NCBI GenBank assembly: GCA_949358305.1
Contig: CASHSZ010000146.1
Coordinates: forward strand, 1 to 55,000
DNA length: 55,000 nt
Direction of reading: 5' to 3'
Source: Strigamia acuminata
Taxonomy: Eukaryota; Arthropoda; Chilopoda; Geophilomorpha; Linotaeniidae
In this document: one piece after another, positions 47,000 through 55,000 of the stretch
How the letters are laid out: every line of letters begins with the position of its first letter
How positions within the stretch are numbered: the stretch's first letter is position 1
The notes under the pieces: model-generated
Told to the model about the DNA's origin: nothing
Database searches by the model: none
The model's input: only the letters and a program-made list of their open reading frames with translations
Made by a program: the position numbers and the translations under genes

Positions 47000-47297
47000 C
47001 GTCCAAGTGCACCCTGATGTGCTGGGCAACGACTGGAGAAAAAAAAAAATAAATAAATGAATAAACGAACAAACAGACGGGCAAATAAATATACGATATT
47101 GCATGTCGAATCCAAGTTTGTGCGCGGGTCGGATTCATACGATCAATCCGCTCAATGCGCGCGCGGCAAATTAAATTTGCGGGTTAAATTATAGTGCGCG
47201 CGCGGGAATTATTAATTTACGTCAAATCAACGTGATCGCTTTTCAATTTCAAATTGGAACGCGATCACGTTGATTGTCAAAATAAAATGGTCAGTTA

Positions 47298-50200
47298 CTA
47301 CGTTACCTCGAATACTTCCTTTTCCACCTTCTCAACGGTCTTCCGTTTCTTTTTCGCACCCCCTTTCCTCACACACTTCCTCTTCTTCGGTTCCGTCGCC
47401 GTCTCCTTCTCCTTTTCCTTCTCCTCCACTGCCTCTTCCACCGCCGTTTCCTTCCACGTCTCCTTCTCCTTCTCCAACTCCACCTCCATCTCCGGCCACA
47501 CTATTCCCATCTCCTCCACTGTCTCTTCCACCACCGTCTCCTTCTCCTTCTCCGTCTCCGACACAGTCTCTTCCACCGCCTTCTCCTTCTCCGTCTCCGA
47601 CACAGTCTCTTCCACCGCCTTCTCCTTCTCCGTCTCCGACACAGTCTCTTCCACCGCCATCTCTTTCTCCACCTCCTTCTCCGGCACAGTCTCTTCCACC
47701 GCCTTCTCCTTCTCCGTCTCCGACACAGTCTCTACCACCGCCTTCTCCTTCTCCGTCTCCGACACAGTCTCTTCCACCACCGTCTCCTTCTCCACCTCCT
47801 TCCCTGACACAGTCTCTTCCACCGCCTTCTCCTTCTCCGTCTCCGACACAGTCTCTTCCACCGCCATCTCCTTTTCCGTCTCCGACACAGTCTCTTCCGC
47901 CGCCCTCGCCTTCCCCACCTCCTCCACGATCTCATCCACAACCCCCCCCACAATCTCATCCGCCGTCCCATCCGTTTCTCTAAAAAAAAAAAATAAATAA
48001 ATAAATTGTGAGACGTTGCGTGCAAGACCCGAAGAGCGCGTGGAACTCACGTTTGTGGCAGGCTCGATGACCACACGGAATGCCCCGTGCTTTGTGATAG
48101 GTCCAAGGCACCGTCGTCGTTGGGTCCGTCCTGGTAAGAAACGAGTAAATATAATTACAAATGTGTGCATAATTAAAAAATAAATAAATAAATAAATAAA
48201 TAAATAAAAATGAAAAAAGGGGGCCAAAAAGACGCCCACAATTAAAATGACTAACTTGTACTAAAAAAAAGAAAAGGAAAAAATTAACCAATAAATGAAT
48301 TAAATTTAAATAGACCCTGACATTAAATGTGTCGGTAAAGAGCACGCATTTGATGTGCGCGCCTAACTCGAGATGACGCGCGTTGGTTGGTCGTTTTCAC
48401 ATTTCGTCTGCGCCGATCGTGTCGGAAACATGAGAGTCAAGAACACTCTTGTAAACTCGACTTTGATTCTTTAGCCTACCGTTGCAGTTGCGGGTTCATG
48501 GTCCGGTGCCCCGGAAGACGCGATGCATTGTGCGACTCGAAACAAGACGTTCGACATGACTTCGGACGCGGCCTGACAGGAAACAAGCAAATGTGAATAT
48601 TCAAACGGATTGAAAAGAAAAAGAAACAAAACAGAAAAAAAAATGCATATACTGTATACAGTATATCTGTGATTACTCTGCGGGTCTTTGATAGCGCGCG
48701 GACTTGTTTTAAGGCGTGGGGATGAATGCGGATTTTGTGAATAACGTGTGGGTCCCGTATAGCGCATGGGGCCGATTGTTACGTTTCCGAAACATGATCG
48801 TCGTTACGCGCGGGACCAATAGTCAAGTCTCCGAAGATATTGTTAAAAAATTGACGAAATGTTGTTGAAAATTGACGAATTTTGATGGAAATTGACTAAA
48901 TTTTGACCAAATTTGACAAAAAAATTGGTTAATTTTGTTAAATATTGACGAATTTCGTAATCTTATAATTTTTCATGTTTGTTTGAATTGAAGCGCAGGT
49001 CTTTAATAACGCACGGGACCATTTATTTTTAAATAGCGCACGGGTGCGCTATTTACAGATAAACGGTATCCTCGATTTGTACACGTGTCTTCGGTGGGAC
49101 AATTTTAGTTCACGAATAACGCGCGCGGGCCTCTGATCGTACACATGAGAAAATTTGTCCCCAGATAGCGTGTGGATGCACTATTTGGAGATATACGGTG
49201 TATAATTTCTATTTTTCTAATTCTAATTCACTCACCGTCCCTGCATCTCCAACGATGGCCTCCATTATTGCCCGCCTCTCTATCAGCCTATCCACCCGCC
49301 TCTCCACCACCCTCTCCACCACCCTCTCCACCAGCCTTTCGTGGTACAACACCACCCTGGACTCGGAGGGTTGAGACTCGCTGAATTCCGTGTCTTGGGA
49401 TTCCTCCAGCATCGGCTCTGTTGGTTGCGATTGCGAGTCGTCCAGAATCGACTCCACTGGACGTCGTCGAGATGTGTCCATTGTGGCCTGATTAAAAACG
49501 AGCAAATATAATAAATAAAAAAATAAAAATAAAAACAAAAAATAAAAATAAAAATAAAAAAATGAATAAAAATAGAAAAAGAAAAAGAAAAATCAATTAA
49601 AAGAAAAAAAAAAATGGGGGGGGGGATGGGGGGGGGGGAGGGAAGGGAGTGGACACGTAAAACAAATTGAGACGCGGGGCGTCGAACGACAAAAAATTGG
49701 ACGCGCGTGTTCGCGTATTTTCGCGCGCACAAACATGGGAGAATGGGTCACAATTGCGTCGATCGCGCCAGAACCAGCAACGAAAGCTTATCCTCGCAAA
49801 ATTAATTTTGATTATGGGCCAATTCTTTCACTCACCGCCGTCGACGCTTCCACAGTGACCAACCTCTCGTCCACGTGCGGTTCCGTGTCCTGGAACGATA
49901 CGAATGTGTATGAATAAATCAGCGTTTAAAAAATAAATAAATAAAATAAAATAAAACAAAGAAAGTTTAGAAAAATGGAAAATAGCGGGTCCGTACCCCG
50001 GACCGTGCCCATTTCCACGCGGATATTAGAATTTATTCCTATCCCGACGTGGCCCCTCTCCACGGATCTCAGATTTAATTGTCGGAAGAAAAATTTGATC
50101 ACTACTTTGCAATTGGCATTCGATGCTGTTAAATGGTTGGAGAATCGGGACCGTTTGTCATTGCTTAAAATTGGCACAGATAAGAGATCGCGCATAAATG

Positions 50201-50963
50201 GGACAAAAAAATTAAATTTAAAAAAATGAAATTTTTACACGTGATATGAATCAATTTTTAATGTCCGCGCGGAAATAAATAAATTATTTTCTATTTTTAT
50301 TTCGCGAATTAGGCAGAAATATTTATTTATTTATGTGTTTGTTTATCTATTTTTCATCAATAATAATAATAATAATAATATTGTTAATCGTGAGACAATT
50401 TTTCCACTCACCGTCATCGTGGTTGCAACTTCGGTTGACCCCTCCTCGGTTTCTAATTTTTCATTTTCCATCTTCCCACCTTCCGTCTCTTTGTTTGCGT
50501 CGGATGTCTGTAAGGGAGAGAAAATAAAAAATAAAAATAAAAATAAAAACATTTTTCGTTTGTGTCGGCATATTCCGCTCTAAACGCGCGATTTGAAAAC
50601 GACCACAAATCCGTGCTCGACGACGGTGCGTGGCAACGAGTGGACCAATACGGTATACACGTGTGCATATGAATCGATGAATCGTGTATAAATCAATAAA
50701 TAAAAAATGTATACATTCGTCTAATTTTAATAAACCTCGTTCGCCGTCGATCGGGTAAAAATCATCCACGTTACACCGCAAACGCTCACTCACGTACACT
50801 CCCGCGACCAAACACAAAAATCCATGCGCGTTGTTCGACGACCACATGTGTGCACACGTACGACCACGGACGCGATTCATTGACAAAAATATCGCAAAAA
50901 TTCGTAAAAGCCGCCCAAATTTACCTGCGGAGACGCGACCGAGCATAAACTTCCCGCTTCCAT
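47298..50963 (-). CDS. Glu/Lys-repeat protein, seven exons
   Basis: Exons in order are 50963-50925, 50507-50412, 49889-49836, 49487-49236, 48572-48480, 48130-48051 and 47979-47298; GT-AG throughout, phase 0 except the last intron (phase 2), about 431 residues. The N-terminal exons are acidic (ETEGGKMENEKLETEEG; DTEPHVDERLVTVEAS). Exon 4 is Ser/Gln/Glu-rich and ends in an Arg/Glu repeat (LVERVVERVVERRVDRL). The last exon carries about ten 39-bp units coding VSETEKEKAVEET-like 13-mers (47510-47900), then a Lys-rich end. The stop at 47298 is three codons past a possible donor, so a further exon cannot be excluded. The repeat should form charged helices. No known family. Alternatively the first four exons are a separate gene ending shortly after 49236; the 660-bp intron after exon 4 is the least certain join. 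Confidence 0.5.
47510..47900 (-). repeat. 39-bp coding minisatellite
   Basis: Tandem units of the plus-strand form TCTCCGACACAGTCTCTTCC with small changes; 39 is a multiple of 3, so the Glu/Lys frame stays open. A Ser/Pro-rich frame on the plus strand (47254-48000) is the shadow of the same repeat. Confidence 0.8.
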
Positions 50964-51386
50964 TTCCAGTTCATGTATGCTCGCTACCAGTTTGTTGACG
51001 CGACACCTGTTGGCGATTCCGCGAATGATTTTGATTCAAAGTCTCCGATTTACACCCGTTTTTAAGAGCTACGATGTTTTGGTTTTGGAGTCGGCTATGT
51101 GATCGTTTTTTAATTAAAAACGAAACAATTTTGGGTCAGACGATAATATTTTGGGCTCCGTTATAATTTCGAGCGCGCGATCGTGAGCGGGGTGCTGTGA
51201 TGCCCACTTCACTCCAGTCGCGTTTAAACAAACCAACAAGTTCGGGTTTCTGTCCCCTTTACTCATTTGTTTATTTTGGAGTTTTTATCGTGGGTCAAAA
51301 ACGTTGACCAGAGGCGACGTCACATGTACAAAAGGGCAATAAAAGTACAAGTTTACTCGAATGGAGAAAACATTGCGTATATATAA

Positions 51387-51424
<38 letters not shown>

Positions 51425-52100
51425 TTATTTATTTACTGTCTACGCGCGGCCACATAAATAAATTCAATGGGAACCCCGTGGAATCGTGTGTTGCATTCAC
51501 GCCCAATAGATGGCGTTGTTTATTTATTTATTTATTTATTTATTTATTTTAACTAATGCAGGTGTAACATCCGGTTGGTCCGGCGTGCGACGAGAGACTG
51601 GGCGGTGTTTAAGTTTGACTGTTTATTATCGACGAATAGAGTAAACAATAAGTAAATTCTTCGAAGACGGAGAACATCGGGAGAAGTGGGTAACACTAAA
51701 ACTCGATTGAAACGGGCAAAAGACGGTAGAGAGGCGCTAATAAATCCGTTCGAGTGACATCGGGTCGTGAAAACGACCTAACTAGCTTCGATTAACTGGC
51801 AGGAACTAATAAACGTTTATTCGAGTCGACAGTCTAAACGGGCATAAACTGTCTAAAAGTGATGGTGACGGGAGCAGTTCGGGACGGGAATTGGTAAAAC
51901 CCGAAAACAGAGAAGACTCGCAACAAAAGCAATGGCCGCCGTTGGAAACGACGAGAAATAAGCGTCAGCGGATGAAGACAAACTAGGTCGGAGCCCGGGA
52001 GGAAAAAAAAGCCGCGAAAACAAGCACAACAGGTGAGTAAAATTCGGATGCCTGAGTTCAAATAAATCCCGGGGAAATAAACTGAAGAGTGTACGTTTTT
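50964..52100. other. Poorly resolved region
   Basis: No firm gene. It contains (TA)n at 51385-51420 followed by TTTA units, and TTTA units again at 51520-51550 ending in AACTAATGCAGG, a plausible 3' splice site. A donor-like CAACAGGTGAGT is at 52026-52037. Confidence 0.3.
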
Positions 52101-52112
52101 TCTAGGACAATA

Positions 52113-52232
52113 ATGCGGGTCCATCGGGGAGAGAATAGGACGCACCGCGGTCCTCTCACAACTATATTGGAAATAGAAAGGGACAACGAGGACGCATTTG
52201 TCGACAACGAAGCGACAGAGAGTGGAAAATAG
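52113..52232 (+). CDS. Possible short coding exon
   Basis: ATG at 52113 just after a splice-like TTTTTTCTAG; 39 codons to a TAG, with an acidic end (LEIERDNEDAFVDNEATES). Other 3'-splice-like sites follow (CATTTTTGCAG near 52318, GAATTTCAG near 52702, ATTGCAG near 52843), so a multi-exon plus-strand transcript may exist. The product is unknown and the coding status weak. Confidence 0.2.
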   Translation: MRVHRGENRTHRGPLTTILEIERDNEDAFVDNEATESGK

Positions 52233-52925
52233 GAAAGGAAGGGCAATTAGATGAGTTCTTTTTACATCACATACTTCTGACAGCGTATTAAAAAACAGAT
52301 TGTTCTCATTTTTGCAGGAAACACGATGCGCAGACGGTTTGCTACGTGTCATTCTCGGTTGCTCGCGACAGGTGCCACACGGAGTCCTCGCGTCGTTCTT
52401 GCGTGTTGACACACATACATACTCGCGCGCGCATACACACAAGGCCATTCGAATCGATGTTACAGAATCTGGAAGAAATTTAACGAATTTGCGTGCATTG
52501 TTTTTCGCACAACGTTGCTGAAGGACCGTTCATCCATCGAAATTACGGGTGCATGTAGAAAAAAACTGATTTATGACTTTATTTCTATTTTTCATACAGG
52601 TTAACGATGTTAAACCGAGTGAAATAATGCGGATCGAATCTTTTTAATACGAGTTGATTTATTTGGTTTGAACGAATTGAATTAATTTATCTTGAATTTC
52701 AGGTGGAAGAAAAACAAGTGACCGACTAGATATAAAATCGAGTGTTTCGCGACACCTGGAACGAAACGAGTTGTTGGATGGGTGAAATATAATCAGAAAA
52801 TGTATAAATATTTGAATTTTAACCAGACGTTTTATGATTGCAGGATTTTGTTAAACTGATTGATTGATTGATTGATTGATTGATTAATTGCAACCTAGAC
52901 GTGGCGTGTTGCCTCCTAGTGGACG

Positions 52926-53141
52926 ATGGTATCAGCTCCTGGTGCGTCAACGAGAAGGACGTGCAGTCTGTGTCTCCTCTACGACGACACCGAGTCTGGT
53001 CGCTCGAAATGCTCCGTTGCGATGCCGGGCAATGGGCCGCTCAGCACGTACACGCTCGTCGACGGCGCGCGTCCCATCGCTGCGGACCCGGGGTGCTGCA
53101 AGGAGAAGACAGGCAGACGGATAGATGGAATTAATAATTAA
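52926..53141 (+). CDS. Possible Cys-containing last exon
   Basis: A GC-rich frame in AT-rich surroundings with CSLCLLYDD and, later, a CC pair (DPGCCKEKTGRR), ending at a TAA. It may be the last exon of the plus-strand transcript suggested by splice-like sites upstream. No family recognised. Confidence 0.3.
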   Translation: MVSAPGASTRRTCSLCLLYDDTESGRSKCSVAMPGNGPLSTYTLVDGARPIAADPGCCKEKTGRRIDGINN

Positions 53142-53781
53142 ATTGAAAATTTGATTCAACTTTTGGGGTGACTAAAACTCAAAGACAAAGTTTGTAATTT
53201 ACTCGCATCGAAAGATAAATTAGTTGTCGTTGTTGTTGTTGTTGTTGTTTTTTTTTTCAAAATACAATTTATTAATAAAATATTACACGATGATTGTTCC
53301 ACATTGATTATTTGTTGATTATTTGTTTTACAATTACACTTTCAATTCTCGGTGAGCAGTTCTTTGCGTTCCGACGCGTCGCTATCGAGATTGATGTCGG
53401 GTCTCGTTCGATTGGCTGCGTTCAAATCAATCAAAACTGTGAACACAGGGCCAACGCAAATCGCGAAATCCACACGCCCATCAATCAACCACGGAGTTTA
53501 AATAAATGAATAAACAAATAATTTAATAAATGAACAATGCCGACACTGCGGAAGCATGTTTCCGAACGTTTCGGTGCCGACGCGCATTCGTGAGTAAAGC
53601 GCATGTCGACTTACCGGCGAGATCGCGTCACCCGTTAATAGTACGCGCGTTTGAACGCGGCCTAGTGCGCGACGAGGCGCGCAATGCGGGGTAGAAGAGC
53701 GGGCATCGTTTCCACCGCGTATTACGACATTTACGGGGGCGGGTCGCAGGGATAAATTAACACGAGTCGAATCGAATCGAA
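53142..53781. other. No gene seen
   Basis: It contains a (GTT)n run at 53225-53250 and otherwise mixed sequence with short frames only. Confidence 0.3.
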
Positions 53782-54035
53782 TCAACCCGACAGGAGCTTT
53801 TTTTGGAACAATTTGTCGGGGCTGCCGGCGCTCGTCCGTCGACACCAGCTGCCCCTATTTGCCGCGAATGCGACCCTTTGCACGACCCTTTGTACCGTGC
53901 AAACCGGCACTGGTTTGGCCGATGACAACACAGGATAGATTAAAAGTGATGAGACAAATCCACCACCGGAACCCTCCGGATATCCGCGAGGACCCGGAAC
54001 GGTCTGAAACCGTTTGTTTGTTTGTTTGTCTGTTT
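53782..54035 (-). CDS. Possible last exon, Gly/Pro-rich start
   Basis: On the minus strand an AAACGGTTTCAG site (after (CAAA)n, near 54015) is followed by TVPGPRGYPEGSGGGF and a frame that closes at 53782 with SPDKLFQKKLLSG. An upstream donor-like GAGAAGTGAGT lies near 54072. Function unknown. A related copy of its 3' end lies at 54373-54440. Confidence 0.3.
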
Positions 54036-54440
54036 GTTTGTAAATCCATCGAACGTAGTGACGAAAACTCACTTCTCCTACGCTGGCGCGTCGAGTACAA
54101 TGGGATGAAAATAAAATCGTAAACCAATAGAGGCGTTCGTGGCCTCGTTTCGCGCAACACTTGTCACCGATTTCTATTCTTTTATTTAACTCGACACGAT
54201 CGTTTGCGCGCGGGATTTGACGCCCGTTCACGTGACCCGTAATCTGCGTCCTTTAATGGACGCCAAAAATGTTCGCCTGATGCGACGGTAGCGCGTTCTG
54301 GCGGCAATTAGCGCAATGAAGCGCAATCACGGCGGACCAGAGAGAGAGAGAAAGAGAAATCGACACGACTCGACGGGAACTTATTTTTGGAACAAATTTA
54401 TTGGGGCTGCCGTCACCAGCTGCCCCGTATGCCCGTATGC
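53790..54440. repeat. Direct repeat of a 3'-end segment
   Basis: GGAACAATTTGTCGGGGCTGCCGG...CCAGCTGCCCC (about 53808-53856) recurs as GGAACAAATTTATTGGGGCTGCCG...CCAGCTGCCCC (about 54388-54426). On the minus strand both encode LFQK after a short linker. Confidence 0.5.
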
Positions 54441-54550
54441 CGATGCAATAGAGAAAACACTTTTTACAACGCATAAATGACATCTACTCCACCACGAACA
54501 CCCCGAGGGTATTGAGACACAAAAAGGACGAAACAGGTCCGTTTAAGCGC

Positions 54551-54680
54551 TCAGCGCTTGATGGCTCCTTGTTCGAAACAAGTGTGTCTGGTCTGGGTTT
54601 GAAAATGTCCGCAGAGTCGGTCGAATCCAACGACAACAACTGCGTCGCCGGGGATGGTGCGAGGCGTCCGGAAGCCAGTT
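54551..54680 (-). CDS. Possible last exon
   Basis: A minus-strand frame following ACATTTTACATTTTAG, with GFRTPRTIPGDAVVVVGF and a Cys/His pair set (LCGHF, RHTC), ending in a TGA at 54551. Product unknown. Splice support is limited to the acceptor. Confidence 0.3.
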
Positions 54681-55000
54681 CTAAAATGTAAAATGTAATT
54701 TATTTTCAATTTTTTTGTTGGGATCGACCCCAACGAAGATAATCTCATTAAACAATGGAGCACGAACCGCGAAACTGATCCCATGGTCGGGAAATCGAAC
54801 TCCAGTCGTCCGCCCATCGTCGATCGCCAGGTATCTTTAAGCGATAAACATGTCGCGCCTCGAGAGTTCGTGGATCTGATCTGATCTGACTTAATCTGAC
54901 CTGGATCGAACCCGAATTTGAATCTTAATTTTACGTATTTTTTAGCGTTTCAACATTACGTCAGTTTCCTTTTATTAAACAATTATACTTTTAATTTTCG

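Noticed and set aside
47254-48000. Ser/Thr- and Ser/Pro-rich plus-strand frames of 237-248 codons
   Set aside because: They are antisense shadows of the 39-bp Glu/Lys-coding repeat; splice signals support the minus strand.
49975-50229. 84-codon plus-strand frame
   Set aside because: It lies inside an intron of the minus-strand Glu/Lys gene and has no family features.
51834-52448. 204-codon minus-strand frame
   Set aside because: No domain, no splice support, composition like translated non-coding DNA; plus-strand splice-like sites overlap it.

Overview
The window is eukaryotic and most likely from an invertebrate animal. Genes are split by short GT-AG introns with T-rich 3' ends, polyA signals are AATAAA, and more than half of the sequence is repetitive. 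The species cannot be named from the sequence alone.

Layout. (1) 1-7010: part of an LTR retrotransposon on the minus strand, made of a candidate long terminal repeat (5465-6996), a 19-nt tRNA-Gln primer binding site (5444-5462), a 3.2-kb leader full of short degenerate inverted repeats, and a gag-like reading frame in two overlapping frames (693-2187). (2) 7011-21394: giant element A (14.4 kb). (3) 21395-31316: a gene block with a double zinc-finger/PHD gene (+), a six-exon piggyBac-type transposase that looks intact (+), a coiled-coil gene (-), a SINE-like tRNA-derived sequence and a small basic/acidic gene (-). (4) 31321-42377: giant element B (11.1 kb), same orientation as A. (5) 42382-51000: a second gene block with an Ala-rich gene (+), a second double zinc-finger gene (-) and a Glu/Lys-repeat gene (-). 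(6) 51000-55000: poorly resolved, with a few possible exons.

The main discovery is the pair of giant elements. Each starts CCTT and ends AAGG, and each is flanked by a perfect 4-bp direct repeat (TTAA for A, ATAT for B). Their cores are kilobase-scale palindromes whose arms carry tandem 56-bp units, each unit itself a hairpin with a 13-bp stem. The arms around the centre of A mirror without a length change over at least 3 kb. Around this core lie several other small palindromic repeat families. No transposase was found inside A or B, but a piggyBac-type transposase with its three catalytic Asp and its C-terminal Cys-rich domain sits between them. TTAA target sites and CC-starting termini are typical of piggyBac, so A and B may be giant non-autonomous piggyBac-like foldback elements. 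That link is inference, and the ATAT flank of B is not typical.

The two gene blocks share a style: small, highly charged or low-complexity proteins and mostly phase-0 introns. The genes at 21454-24068 and 45002-46999 are paralogues with the same two zinc fingers in the same order.
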